64,000 bases of DNA from Alkalihalobacillus alcalophilus ATCC 27647 = CGMCC 1.3604. Its GTDB lineage: Bacteria > Bacillota > Bacilli > Bacillales > Bacillaceae_D. This document shows positions 17,674 to 27,136 of this stretch, piece after piece; the stretch's first letter is position 1, and every line of letters starts with the position of its first letter. The stretch lies in the NCBI RefSeq assembly GCF_000292245.2, contig NZ_ALPT02000010.1, forward strand, positions 5,475 to 69,474, read 5' to 3'. Under the pieces are notes generated by a model. That model was not told where the DNA came from and ran no database searches. It saw only the letters and a program-made list of their open reading frames with translations. The position numbers were made by a program, and so were the translations under genes.

Positions 17674-18615
17674 ATGTTTAAAGAAGTGTTTTCCTTACTA
17701 GCCGTGTTTATCGGTCTCTTTTTATTCGGAATGATCGTGTTAAGAAATGGGTTTGCGCAAATCGGTGAGGAACGTTTACGAAATTTAATATTAAAATTAA
17801 CCGATTCCACTTGGAAAGGACTTCTCGTCGGAACGGTCATCACCGCGATTATTCAGAGCAGTTCAGCGATCATGGTGATCGTGATCGCCTTAGTAGCCGC
17901 TAAACTTTTAACATTTCAACACTCAATTGGAATTATATTAGGAGCCAACATCGGGACGACGGTCACCACTGAGTTGATCGCCTATGAATTTTCGGCTTTT
18001 ATTGTGCCGTTTTTATTTTTTGGCTTTATTTTTCTTTTGTTCCCAGGCAAATTAGCCTACGCCCTTGGTTGCCTCACTTTTGGACTTGCTTGCATCTTTA
18101 TTGCGATGAATGGGCTCCAAGATTTAGCCCATCCGTTAGCATCAATTCCATGGGTCCATAATTTTTTTAATGTAACAAATGAGCATCATCTACTCGGTAT
18201 TGCGATCGGTGGCGTTTTAACAGCGATTATCCATTCTAGTACCGCAACAGTCGCTATTGCCATGGGGTTTATTGGCGATCACATTTTGTCATTACCAGCA
18301 GCGATTGCCATTATGTTAGGAGCGAATATTGGAACTTGTATGACCGCCTACATCGCAAGTATTGGGGCTGGACAAAGTGCCAAATTAGTAGCCTACGCCA
18401 ATATTTGGCTCAATGTATTTGGAGTTCTCTTATTTATTCCAATGATCGGTCTGCTCAGTTCATTTGTCGAAATGCTAACAAGCAATACGATGATGCAACT
18501 CGCACACTCCAGTTTAATTTTCAATTTAGTGTGCTCTTTATTAATGCTGCCATTCGTTCCGTTATTCACTCGGTTTATTACGTTTATGCACCAAAAAGAA
18601 ACGATTTCTAATTAG
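17674..18615 (+). CDS. yqeW: Na/Pi cotransporter family protein YqeW
   Basis: This 313-residue membrane protein belongs to the Na+/phosphate cotransporter type II family. It has eight or more hydrophobic segments and the duplicated family signature: QSSSAIMVIVIAL with GANIGTTVTTE in the first half, and HSSTATVAIAMGF with GANIGTCMTA in the second. It is preceded by an ideal AAGGAGGTGA. Substrate is inferred from the family. It converges with the DMT exporter gene and overlaps its end by eight bases. Confidence 0.92.
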   Translation: MFKEVFSLLAVFIGLFLFGMIVLRNGFAQIGEERLRNLILKLTDSTWKGLLVGTVITAIIQSSSAIMVIVIALVAAKLLTFQHSIGIILGANIGTTVTTELIAYEFSAFIVPFLFFGFIFLLFPGKLAYALGCLTFGLACIFIAMNGLQDLAHPLASIPWVHNFFNVTNEHHLLGIAIGGVLTAIIHSSTATVAIAMGFIGDHILSLPAAIAIMLGANIGTCMTAYIASIGAGQSAKLVAYANIWLNVFGVLLFIPMIGLLSSFVEMLTSNTMMQLAHSSLIFNLVCSLLMLPFVPLFTRFITFMHQKETISN

Positions 18616-19582
18616 CTCTTGGCAATGACTTTTGTATCGGCTTTTTATTACGGGTTGTCACATAACTATGGATGATCATCCCAGCCATAATACAGCCTAG
18701 ACCAATCAAAGCTCCAAAAGATGGGAGCTTCCCTGAAAGTAAAATGATTTCACCAATTAAGGCAAATAAAACGGCACCAGACTGTGTTGCTTCTACTGCT
18801 GCTAAATTTTCAGCATCACCGCGAACTAAATCAGTCGCCCAAAAGAATAAGACCGTGGCAATGACTCCTGCGAAAAGAGCAACTAAAAAAGTTTGCAACA
18901 CTTGATGTGACGGTGGTGGACCTTCTACCACAAAACCGTAGCTAAACAGCAAAAGCCACCAAGGCAAACTCGCTATCGTCATACCGAGCACTCTTTGAAA
19001 ACTATCGAGTCTCCCTTGGCATTTCTCCATCATTTTGCGATTACCTAAAGGATAGGCGAATGCTGCAATCGTTACAGGGATCACACTTAACAAAAAGAGT
19101 TGTAATGTTATCGCCTCACTTTGTTGCAATTGAATCATTAAAACTCCAAATAAAATAATTAAAGAGGGCCAAAGCGCTTTTAATGGTATGCGTTGCCTCA
19201 CTTTTAGTTGTTCTCCACCTTTTTCAATCGTCATAAAAAATAAAGGTGATAAAAGCAATCCAGCAACGATCGTCATTTGCCAAGTGCCTGCAATAAGCCA
19301 ACCTGGCCCGTATGCAGCCGCATAAGTAATTGGGGCATAAAATAAAACAAAACCGACAAAGCTCCAAATGAGCCAATAAATAGGGGCTTTTTTCAATTCA
19401 GCGAAAAGTGGTCCTAACCCACCTCGCAAAGAAACAATCAGCACTAAAAAAGGAATCATAAATAAAAAGCGTAAAGAAGCACTATAATACCAGCTGCCTC
19501 CTTCTAAATCAATCGAGCGATTAATAATAAAAGTTGAAGAAAAAAAGATTGATGCAATGATGCCAATCACAATCGCCTTCAT
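18608..19582 (-). CDS. DMT-superfamily multidrug-resistance efflux transporter
   Basis: This 324-residue protein has about ten transmembrane helices and resembles the multidrug resistance efflux family in the drug/metabolite transporter superfamily. The N-terminal FSSTFIINRSIDLEGGSWYYSA and the repeated halves typical of EamA-like exporters are visible. Substrate is unknown. GGGGAG sits five bases before the ATG. It converges on yqeW and has no counterpart that I recognise at this locus in B. subtilis. Confidence 0.82.
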   Translation of the reverse strand: MKAIVIGIIASIFFSSTFIINRSIDLEGGSWYYSASLRFLFMIPFLVLIVSLRGGLGPLFAELKKAPIYWLIWSFVGFVLFYAPITYAAAYGPGWLIAGTWQMTIVAGLLLSPLFFMTIEKGGEQLKVRQRIPLKALWPSLIILFGVLMIQLQQSEAITLQLFLLSVIPVTIAAFAYPLGNRKMMEKCQGRLDSFQRVLGMTIASLPWWLLLFSYGFVVEGPPPSHQVLQTFLVALFAGVIATVLFFWATDLVRGDAENLAAVEATQSGAVLFALIGEIILLSGKLPSFGALIGLGCIMAGMIIHSYVTTRNKKPIQKSLPRAN

Positions 19583-19701
19583 CCACTCTCCCCATTTCTA
19601 TCCACAGTTTTTTCTCTCTTAGTTCATGGTTATCTTCATCTAAATATTTGCTTTGGACTAAGCTTAATATACATCCAAAAAAACAACAACAAAATGTATA
19701 G

Positions 19702-19734
19702 AAAAAAGTGCATCGGAATCATGCTACGATGCAC
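19702..19734 (-). terminator. Terminator after deoC
   Basis: GTGCATCG (19708-19715) pairs with CGATGCAC (19727-19734), and on the minus strand the stem is followed directly by six T. Confidence 0.9.
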
Positions 19735-19745
19735 TCTCATCATTA

Positions 19746-20423
19746 TTAATAATCAGAAGAACCTTCTAGTCCTTGTACAATCGAGACTCCTGCACTAGCT
19801 CCAATTCTTGTTGCTCCTGCTTCAATCATCGCTTGTGCTGTTTCTAAATCTCTAACTCCACCTGAAGCCTTTACACCCACGTCTGGTCCAACTGTTTTTC
19901 TCATTAGTGAAATATCTTCTACCGTCGCACCACCTGTTGAAAAGCCTGTAGATGTTTTAACAAAATCGGCACCTGCAGCTACAGCTAATTGGCAAGCAAG
20001 TACTTTTTCCTCATCTGTTAATAAACAAGATTCAATAATCACTTTTGTTAAGGCTTTCCCTTTTGCCGCTTCAACAACAGCACGAATATCTTGTTCCACA
20101 TAATCACGGTCACCCGCTTTTAAAGCCGCAACATTGATGACCATATCAACCTCTGTTGCTCCTTTTTGGATCGCATCCTCTGTTTCAAATGCTTTCGTTT
20201 CAGAAGTAGATGCCCCCAATGGAAAACCGATTACTGTACAAACTTTCACTTCGTCTTTTACTTCAGCTAAGCTTTGGGCCGCAACTTTTACCCATGTTGG
20301 ATTCACACATACAGAAGCAAAACGATATTCTTTTGCTTCCTCACATAACTTAATAATTTCTTCTTTCGTTGTATCCGCTTTTAAAGCCGTATGATCAATA
20401 TATCTTGCCATCTTCATTGTCAT
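19746..20423 (-). CDS. deoC: Deoxyribose-phosphate aldolase
   Basis: This enzyme cleaves 2-deoxyribose-5-phosphate to glyceraldehyde-3-phosphate and acetaldehyde in deoxynucleoside catabolism. The 225-residue TIM barrel has the Schiff-base lysine in FVKTSTGF, a second lysine in GVKASGGVRD and the conserved GFPLGA. It lies downstream of mtaB but is separated by a strong terminator, so it needs its own promoter. Confidence 0.97.
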   Translation of the reverse strand: MTMKMARYIDHTALKADTTKEEIIKLCEEAKEYRFASVCVNPTWVKVAAQSLAEVKDEVKVCTVIGFPLGASTSETKAFETEDAIQKGATEVDMVINVAALKAGDRDYVEQDIRAVVEAAKGKALTKVIIESCLLTDEEKVLACQLAVAAGADFVKTSTGFSTGGATVEDISLMRKTVGPDVGVKASGGVRDLETAQAMIEAGATRIGASAGVSIVQGLEGSSDY

Positions 20424-20534
20424 TTTATCGTATCCTTTCTTCCCTTGAACTTGTACGAACCTCTACTATATTACCATAATCTTGATATGAACTCTAGCTC
20501 CGGTTGACATCCAACCCAAAGTAGTTCATACAGA

Positions 20535-20568
20535 CCGAAAAAGACGAACTTCATCAGGTTCGTCTTTT
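20535..20568 (-). terminator. Bidirectional terminator after mtaB
   Basis: A 13-bp perfect stem (20535-20547 with 20556-20568) ends in A5/T5 runs, which makes an efficient terminator on the minus strand and possibly on both. Confidence 0.9.
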
Positions 20569-20581
20569 TCCATTAAATTAT

Positions 20582-21934
20582 TTAGCTATTTGCTACTTGT
20601 TTAAGTGGTGCTTCTTCATCCATAACTCGAACAAATTCTCCCTCACTATACGGATAACCTGCTTTTGTTAATTTAATTTTAATAATTTTTCCGATCATCT
20701 CAGCAGGTACATTTACTTTTACTTTTAAATAATTATCCGTGTACCCAATAAGAACACCACTGTCTGGGTTGTCTTTATCCTCTTCTTCAGGAATCATCTC
20801 TAGAACATCCCCTTCAAAATGAGAAGCATATTCTTTTGCTAGTTGATCAGAAAGCTGAATAAGCTTGTGCACTCGTTCATTTTTTACTTCTTCATCAACT
20901 TGGTCATCCATTCTTGCTGCTGGTGTTCCCGTCCTTTTTGAATACGGGAAGACATGAAGTTCACTAAATTTATGCTTAGCAATAAAATCATAGGTCTCTT
21001 GAAATTCTTCTTCTGTTTCCCCTGGAAAGCCGACAATGACATCCGAAGTTACCGCAAGACCAGGAAGAACTCCTTTTAATTTTTCAATTCGCTCCGCAAA
21101 AAACTCCATCGTATATTTACGACGCATTCTCTTTAAAACTGTATTCGAACCCGATTGAATCGGAATATGCAAATGACGAACGACTTTTTCAGACCGATCA
21201 ATGACATCGATCACTTCATCGGTTAATTGACTAGCTTCAATCGAAGAAATACGAATACGTTTCAACCCTTCAATTTGTTCTAAATCTTCGAGCAAGCGGG
21301 CAAGACTATAATCTTTTAAATCTTCTCCGTACCCACCCGTATGAATTCCCGTTAAAACAATTTCCTTATAGCCAGCTTCAACAAGTTGATTCGCCTGGCT
21401 AATGACTTCTTTTGGATCCCTTGAACGCATCAACCCACGTGCCCAAGGGATAATACAGAATGTACAAAAGTTATTACAACCTTCTTGAATTTTTAATGAG
21501 GCACGCGTGCGATCCGTAAATGATGGCACATCTAATTCTTCATACACACGGCTTTTCATAATGTTACCTACACCGTTAATTGGTTGACGCTCTTTTTTAA
21601 ACTGCTCAATATAATCGAGCATCTTTACTCGGTCCTGTGTACCAACGACAATGTCGACACCAGGGATCGCCATAATTTCTGCAGGCGATGTTTGAGCATA
21701 ACACCCTGTTACACAAATAACCGCATCTGGGTTTTTACGAATCGCTCGACGAATGACTTGACGGCTTTTTTTATCGCCCGTATTTGTCACGGTACATGTA
21801 TTAATGACATAAACGTCTGAATGTTTTTCGAAGTCGACTTTTTCATAATCACGTGCTTTAAATAATTGCCAAATCGCTTCTGTCTCATAATGGTTTACTT
21901 TACATCCTAATGTCTGAAATGCAACTGAAGGCAT
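20582..21934 (-). CDS. mtaB: tRNA t6A37 methylthiotransferase MtaB
   Basis: MtaB converts N6-threonylcarbamoyladenosine at tRNA position 37 to its 2-methylthio form. The 450-residue protein has the N-terminal UPF0004 domain with three cluster cysteines (TLGCKVN, INTCTVTN, VTGCYAQ), a radical SAM domain (CNNFCTFC) and a C-terminal TRAM domain. The ATG at 21934 follows GAGGTGA and gives the family start MPSVAFQTLGC; the longer frame runs into rsmE. It follows rsmE by five bases. Confidence 0.97.
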   Translation of the reverse strand: MPSVAFQTLGCKVNHYETEAIWQLFKARDYEKVDFEKHSDVYVINTCTVTNTGDKKSRQVIRRAIRKNPDAVICVTGCYAQTSPAEIMAIPGVDIVVGTQDRVKMLDYIEQFKKERQPINGVGNIMKSRVYEELDVPSFTDRTRASLKIQEGCNNFCTFCIIPWARGLMRSRDPKEVISQANQLVEAGYKEIVLTGIHTGGYGEDLKDYSLARLLEDLEQIEGLKRIRISSIEASQLTDEVIDVIDRSEKVVRHLHIPIQSGSNTVLKRMRRKYTMEFFAERIEKLKGVLPGLAVTSDVIVGFPGETEEEFQETYDFIAKHKFSELHVFPYSKRTGTPAARMDDQVDEEVKNERVHKLIQLSDQLAKEYASHFEGDVLEMIPEEEDKDNPDSGVLIGYTDNYLKVKVNVPAEMIGKIIKIKLTKAGYPYSEGEFVRVMDEEAPLKQVANS

Positions 21935-21939
21935 CTTCT

Positions 21940-22686
21940 TCACCTCAATAACTCTAATTGATAGGACAGAGCAGCCAATACGTACAAAGAGGCTGTTTCT
22001 GTTCTTAAAATCCGTGGTCCTAACCCACATATTTTCGCTCCAACTTGCTCAAGCTGACAAACTTCATCTTCAGATAAGCCCCCTTCAGGACCAATCACCA
22101 CTAAGATGGAATGTTCGTTTTCAAGCGTTTGGAGCACATTCGCTAGCTGGCTTGTTTCATGTTGTTTCGCTACTTCTTCATAAGCAACTAAAATCTGATC
22201 AAATTGTTTGCTTTGTTCTATAAGCCCTTTAAAGGATACTGAGTTTTCAACAACTGGGACTTTCGCTCGGTAAGACTGTTCCGCCGCTTCTTTTGCAATC
22301 TTTTGAAGTCGCTCAATCTTTTTACGAGATTTTTTTTCATCCCACTTTACGATCGCTCTAGAAGTTTGCATGGGAATAAAACGAGAAGCTCCGAGTTCTG
22401 TCCCTTTTTGAACAATATAATCAAGCTTGTCCCCTTTTGGTAAGCCTTGGGCAATCGTCACATGAACAGGAAGCTCTGTTTTTAAATCAATCGCTTCCAT
22501 TGGTTTAGCACTCACTTCATCACTACTTACTTCTAGCAATTGGCAAAGATAAGCTCCTTCACGTTCAGAAAGACAAATAATCGAATCTCCACTTTCCATT
22601 CGCATCACTCGGGATATATGTTTCGCGTCATCGCCCGTTATTAAAAACTGCTCCTGTTTGATTTGTTCAACAAAATATCGTTGCAA
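21940..22686 (-). CDS. rsmE: 16S rRNA m3U1498 methyltransferase RsmE
   Basis: RsmE methylates N3 of U1498 in 16S rRNA. The 248-residue SPOUT-fold protein has an N-terminal PUA-like domain (HISRVMRM) and the knot motifs IGPEGGLSEDEV and LGPRILRTETASLYVL. The start is TTG at 22686 with GAGG eight bases upstream. It lies between prmA and mtaB, as in B. subtilis. Confidence 0.97.
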   Translation of the reverse strand: MQRYFVEQIKQEQFLITGDDAKHISRVMRMESGDSIICLSEREGAYLCQLLEVSSDEVSAKPMEAIDLKTELPVHVTIAQGLPKGDKLDYIVQKGTELGASRFIPMQTSRAIVKWDEKKSRKKIERLQKIAKEAAEQSYRAKVPVVENSVSFKGLIEQSKQFDQILVAYEEVAKQHETSQLANVLQTLENEHSILVVIGPEGGLSEDEVCQLEQVGAKICGLGPRILRTETASLYVLAALSYQLELLR

Positions 22687-22709
22687 ATGATACTACCTCA
22701 CTTTTTGAA

Positions 22710-23642
22710 TTATATACTTGCAATAATCGCGACCCAATCTTCCATTTCCACTACTTCTTCAATCGTAAAGCCTGCTTCTACTAAAGCATCTTTCACTTCT
22801 TGTTTTTTACGTTTAATGATTCCTGATGTAATAAAACGACCACCCGGTTTAAGAATCGCTGCCGCATCTTGAGTAAAACGAACAATGATTTCAGCTAAAA
22901 TATTGGCGACTATAACATCATACGGCCCTGAAACACCCTCAAGTAAATTATTTTGTTTCACTTCAATTTGATTTGAAAGCTGATTTAATTCAATGTTCGC
23001 TTGGGCACTTTGAACGGCAACCTCATCTAAATCCATACTAAGAATTTGACTCGCTCCAAGCTTTGCCGCAGCGATACTTAACACACCTGAACCTGTCCCG
23101 ACATCGATAACGCTCTCATTGCCTTTTAACACCTTTTCTAATGCTTGAATACATAAAACCGTTGTTGGATGCGTCCCTGTTCCAAAAGCCATCCCTGGGT
23201 CAAGCTCAATTATCATTTCGCCTTCGTGTGGAGTGTACTCCTCCCAAGTCGGTACAATCGTTACATGCTGAGAGACTTTTACTGGCTTATAGTACTTTTT
23301 CCAAGCGGTTGCCCATTCCTCTTCCTTTACTTCGGTCAACTTCACTTTATTAAATCCGAGATCAATATTATACTGCGATAATCCGTTAATCGAAAGTTTT
23401 ACTTCATCTATCGTTTCGGCGAGAAAACTATTCTCAGGAAAATAAGCTTTGACGATGACGCCATCTTCAGGGTAATCATCTGGAGAGAGTTGGTAAATTT
23501 CACCGAAACGAACACCCCAATCTTTCACAAGGTCTGCTGGGTCTTCAATGACAACACCACTTGCACCTGCTTCATGTAAAATATTTGAAACAGGCTCTAC
23601 CGCGTCCTGGGTCGTATGAATACTAAATTCCGTCCATTTCAT
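22710..23642 (-). CDS. prmA: Ribosomal protein L11 methyltransferase
   Basis: PrmA trimethylates ribosomal protein L11. The 310-residue protein has the N-terminal L11-recognition domain and an SAM-binding domain with IDVGTGSGVLSIAAAKLGA and the VANILAEI motif. I choose the ATG at 23642 (MKWTEFSIHT) by family alignment. The 131 bases up to dnaJ are open in frame, but they have no family support and are probably leader. Confidence 0.96.
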   Translation of the reverse strand: MKWTEFSIHTTQDAVEPVSNILHEAGASGVVIEDPADLVKDWGVRFGEIYQLSPDDYPEDGVIVKAYFPENSFLAETIDEVKLSINGLSQYNIDLGFNKVKLTEVKEEEWATAWKKYYKPVKVSQHVTIVPTWEEYTPHEGEMIIELDPGMAFGTGTHPTTVLCIQALEKVLKGNESVIDVGTGSGVLSIAAAKLGASQILSMDLDEVAVQSAQANIELNQLSNQIEVKQNNLLEGVSGPYDVIVANILAEIIVRFTQDAAAILKPGGRFITSGIIKRKKQEVKDALVEAGFTIEEVVEMEDWVAIIASI

Positions 23643-23773
23643 AAAAATCTCCAACTCCATCCAAATATAATTTATAGGTAAATCTTCTAACCGTACTTCT
23701 TTACTACAGCAAAGTGAGCTAAGCCTCTTTCTTTTGGCAGCTTTGTCACTGTCACTGCCCTTCAATCCATTCA

Positions 23774-24892
23774 TTACTCCCCTTTAAAGGCTCTTCTCAC
23801 TTTTCCAAAGAAACTATCATTTTGTTCATCCGGTTTGCCACCAGAAAGTGTCGCAAATTCACGAATGATATCCTTTTCTTTTTCAGACAGGTTTTTAGGA
23901 ACGACGACACGTACTTTCACATGTTGGTCACCTTGACCTCGGCCGTGTACGTTCGGTACCCCTTTTCCACGAAGCCTAAAGTTCGTGCCCGTTTGCGTTC
24001 CTGCAGGTATTTTTAACTTTACTTTCCCATTTAACGTTGGCACTTCGATTTCATCACCTAAAGCGACTTGAGCAAAAGTTAATGGCATCTCGCAATAAAT
24101 GTCGTCCCCTTCACGTTCAAAAAATTCATGAGATTTTACGTTAAAGACAACGAATAAATCACCTGGAGGTCCTCCGTTTGTGCCTGGCTCACCTTGTCCG
24201 GAAACACGTAACTGTTGCCCATGGTCAATACCAGCCGGAACTTTTACGCTAATTTTCTTGCGTTTCCGTACTTTCCCTTTTCCGCCACAAGTGGAACATT
24301 TATGTTTGATTTGCTTGCCTGTTCCCTCACAATGATGACAAACGCGACGGTTAACAACACGACCAAACGGTGTATTTTGCTCAACACTCATTTGACCGGT
24401 ACCCGAACAATGCGAACATGTTTCCGGTTTTGTTCCTGGTTTCGCACCAGAACCGTCACAAGTTGTACATTCTTCCTCCCTCGGAATTTCAATTTCTGTA
24501 TCTTTCCCAAAGACAGCCTCTTTAAATTCCAAAGTCATCGTATATTGAAGGTCAGCACCTTGACGTGGGGCATTAGGGTTTCTTCTACCACCACCGCCGC
24601 CACCAAAGAACATATCAAAAATATCACCAAAACCACCAAAGTCGCCAGCACCTGCGCCTCCAAAACCTTGGTTTGGATCAGTGTGACCAAATTGATCATA
24701 ATGGGATTTCTTTTGCGGATCACTTAAAACATCATAGGCTTCTTTTACTTCTTTAAATTTCGTCTCTGCATCAGCAGCTTTATTGACATCAGGATGATAT
24801 TGGCGGGCCAATTTACGATACGCCTTTTTCATCTCATCAACAGAAGCTCCTTTATCGACACCGAGGACGTCATAGTAATCTCGTTTACTCAT
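23774..24892 (-). CDS. dnaJ: Chaperone DnaJ
   Basis: DnaJ is the Hsp40 co-chaperone that delivers clients to DnaK and stimulates its ATPase. The 372-residue protein has a J domain with HPD at 33-35, a Gly/Phe-rich segment (about 75-105), four CxxCxGxG-type zinc repeats (CTTCDGSG, CSHCSGTG, CHHCEGTG, CSTCGGKG) and the C-terminal substrate domain. The ATG at 24892 has GGAG eight bases upstream; the ATG at 24901 is too close to it. Confidence 0.98.
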   Translation of the reverse strand: MSKRDYYDVLGVDKGASVDEMKKAYRKLARQYHPDVNKAADAETKFKEVKEAYDVLSDPQKKSHYDQFGHTDPNQGFGGAGAGDFGGFGDIFDMFFGGGGGGRRNPNAPRQGADLQYTMTLEFKEAVFGKDTEIEIPREEECTTCDGSGAKPGTKPETCSHCSGTGQMSVEQNTPFGRVVNRRVCHHCEGTGKQIKHKCSTCGGKGKVRKRKKISVKVPAGIDHGQQLRVSGQGEPGTNGGPPGDLFVVFNVKSHEFFEREGDDIYCEMPLTFAQVALGDEIEVPTLNGKVKLKIPAGTQTGTNFRLRGKGVPNVHGRGQGDQHVKVRVVVPKNLSEKEKDIIREFATLSGGKPDEQNDSFFGKVRRAFKGE

Positions 24893-24926
24893 TCCATCCA
24901 CTCCCTGAATCTATTCATCGATATTC

Positions 24927-24954
24927 ATTTTATTTGTATTCAATAACAAGTCAA
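24927..24954 (-). promoter_or_regulatory. Probable sigmaA promoter of dnaJ
   Basis: On the minus strand TTGACT (24949-24954) and TAAAAT (24927-24932) are 16 bases apart, about 35 bases before dnaJ. It would let dnaJ and the genes after it be made apart from the CIRCE-driven hrcA operon. Confidence 0.7.
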
Positions 24955-25216
24955 AATGAATCGTTTATTTACGGTGATTATCAAAAAACTCTATTAGTCC
25001 ATAACGTTCATCTTACCATTTTCTCAAAAGTGTGTGCAAGAGGGATAATCGTATCCCTACACTAATTAGGATGTTTTATATACCTTTTAGAAAATAGAAG
25101 TCTGTTATGGTCGCACTTCATTACACTCATTCACTCAATCTTAGCTATTCCTTAAAATGATAGTTGTTCCTATTTTTCAAGGTTAGACAAAGCTTTAAGC
25201 AAGATTGTTTCCTTTG
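24955..25216. other. Non-coding gap between dnaK and dnaJ
   Basis: I see no gene here. The one notable element is a small perfect hairpin at 25042-25057 (GGGATA/TATCCC with a four-base loop) without a T-run. No CIRCE element is present, so heat-shock control of dnaJ would depend on read-through past the dnaK terminator. Confidence 0.6.
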
Positions 25217-25253
25217 AAAAAAGTCAAAGCCATAAATCTGACTTTGACTTTTT
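25217..25253 (-). terminator. Terminator after dnaK
   Basis: A 12-bp stem (25218-25229 with 25242-25253) carries A-rich and T-rich ends on both sides and lies just after the dnaK stop. Confidence 0.88.
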
Positions 25254-25261
25254 CATAACGC

Positions 25262-27100
25262 TTATTTTTTGTCGTCGTTTACTTCTTCGTAATCAGCATC
25301 TACGACATTATCATCTGTTTTTGCTTGTTGCCCTTCGGCACCTTCTGCACCTTGTTGTGCTTGAGCCGCTTGAGCTGCTTGCTCATACATTTTCGTTGTA
25401 ATAGCCGTTAGAACTTCTTGTAACTCATCTTTAGCTGTGCGAATTTCATCAAGATTATTCGCTTCGATTGCTGCTTTTAGCTTATCTTTTGCCGCTTCCG
25501 CTTTTTCTTTTTCTGCCGCTTCCACACCTTCACCGAGGTCTTTTAACGTTTTTTCTGTTTGGAAAACAAGTTGATCTGCTTCGTTACGAAGTTCTACTTC
25601 TTCACGACGCTTTTTATCTTCATCGGCATTTGCTTCGGCATCTTTAACCATTTGATCAATCTCATCATCAGATAAACCTGAAGAAGAAGTAATCGTAATC
25701 GATTGTTCTTTATTTGTACCAAGGTCCTTCGCTTTAACATTTACAATCCCGTTTGCATCAATATCAAATGATACTTCGATTTGTGGAACACCGCGTGGTG
25801 CTGGTGGAATATCCGCTAATTGGAAACGACCTAATGTTTTATTGTTTGCAGCCATTTCACGCTCACCTTGAAGGACATGAATGTCTACAGATGGTTGGTT
25901 ATCAGCAGCCGTTGAGAATACTTGTGATTTAGAAGTTGGGATCGTTGTGTTACGCTCAATCAACTTCGTAAATACGCCACCCATTGTTTCAATACCTAAT
26001 GAAAGTGGAGTGACATCAAGTAAAACGACATCTTTTACATCACCAGTTAGAACACCAGCTTGAACAGCTGCACCAAGAGCAACTACTTCATCTGGGTTAA
26101 CTCCTTTATGAGGATCTTGACCCGTTAATTTCTTAATCGCTTCTTGTACAGCTGGAATTCGAGTTGATCCACCAACAAGAACGACTTTATCAATTTCTGA
26201 AGCTGATAAACCAGAATCGGCAAGAGCACGGCGAGTTGGCTCTAATGTACGCTCTACTAAATCAGTAGAAAGCTCTTCAAATTTAGCACGGCTTAAGCTC
26301 ACTTCTAAATGCTTAGGTCCTGTTTGATCAGCTGTAATAAATGGTAAAGAAATTTGTGTTTGAGTGACACCAGATAAATCTTTTTTCGCTTTTTCAGCGG
26401 CATCTTTAAGACGCTGCATCGCCATTTTATCTTGAGCAAGGTCAATGCCATTGTCTTTTTTAAATGATTCTACTAAATAGTCGATGATCACTTGGTCAAA
26501 GTCATCTCCACCAAGTTTATTATCACCAGATGTAGCTTTAACTTCAAAGAAACCGTCGCCTAGTTCAAGAATGGAAACGTCAAACGTACCACCACCTAGG
26601 TCATAAACAAGAATCGTTTGGTCTTCTTCTTTTTCTAAACCGTAAGCAAGAGCTGCAGCCGTTGGTTCATTGACAATACGCTCTACTTCAAGACCAGCAA
26701 TTTTACCAGCATCTTTTGTTGCTTGACGTTGCGAATCATTAAAATAGGCAGGTACGGTAATAACCGCTTTTGTTACGGTTTCTCCTAGATAAGCTTCCGC
26801 ATCAGATTTTAGCTTTTGTAAAATGATTGCAGAAAGTTCTTGTGGTGTGTATTCTTTCCCTTCAACTGTTTCTTTATGGTCAGTCCCCATAAAACGTTTG
26901 ATTGAAATAATCGTGTTAGGGTTCGTAATCGCTTGGCGTTTTGCGACTTCTCCTACTAAACGCTCTCCATCTTTAAATGCGACAACCGATGGAGTTGTGC
27001 GGTTTCCTTCTGGATTTGGGATAACAGTTGCTTCTCCACCTTCCATTACAGCCACACAAGAGTTTGTTGTACCTAAGTCAATTCCAATAATTTTACTCAT
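25262..27100 (-). CDS. dnaK: Chaperone DnaK
   Basis: DnaK is the Hsp70 chaperone, folding and refolding proteins in an ATP cycle with DnaJ and GrpE. The 612-residue protein has the Gram-positive form: IGIDLGTTNSCVAV at the N-terminus, IVNEPTAAALAYGL, DLGGGTFDVSIL and VGGSTRIPAVQ in the ATPase domain, then the substrate domain and an acidic C-terminus ending EEVNDDKK. It follows grpE in the CIRCE-controlled operon. Confidence 0.99.
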   Translation of the reverse strand: MSKIIGIDLGTTNSCVAVMEGGEATVIPNPEGNRTTPSVVAFKDGERLVGEVAKRQAITNPNTIISIKRFMGTDHKETVEGKEYTPQELSAIILQKLKSDAEAYLGETVTKAVITVPAYFNDSQRQATKDAGKIAGLEVERIVNEPTAAALAYGLEKEEDQTILVYDLGGGTFDVSILELGDGFFEVKATSGDNKLGGDDFDQVIIDYLVESFKKDNGIDLAQDKMAMQRLKDAAEKAKKDLSGVTQTQISLPFITADQTGPKHLEVSLSRAKFEELSTDLVERTLEPTRRALADSGLSASEIDKVVLVGGSTRIPAVQEAIKKLTGQDPHKGVNPDEVVALGAAVQAGVLTGDVKDVVLLDVTPLSLGIETMGGVFTKLIERNTTIPTSKSQVFSTAADNQPSVDIHVLQGEREMAANNKTLGRFQLADIPPAPRGVPQIEVSFDIDANGIVNVKAKDLGTNKEQSITITSSSGLSDDEIDQMVKDAEANADEDKKRREEVELRNEADQLVFQTEKTLKDLGEGVEAAEKEKAEAAKDKLKAAIEANNLDEIRTAKDELQEVLTAITTKMYEQAAQAAQAQQGAEGAEGQQAKTDDNVVDADYEEVNDDKK

Positions 27101-27136
27101 AGTAAGATGTGCCTCCTAATTAATCATTTATGTAGT

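Noticed and set aside
23643..23773. Extra N-terminal domain or small gene between dnaJ and prmA
   Set aside because: The frame is open but has no family match or ribosome site at its start; PrmA begins at the MKWTEFSIHT methionine.
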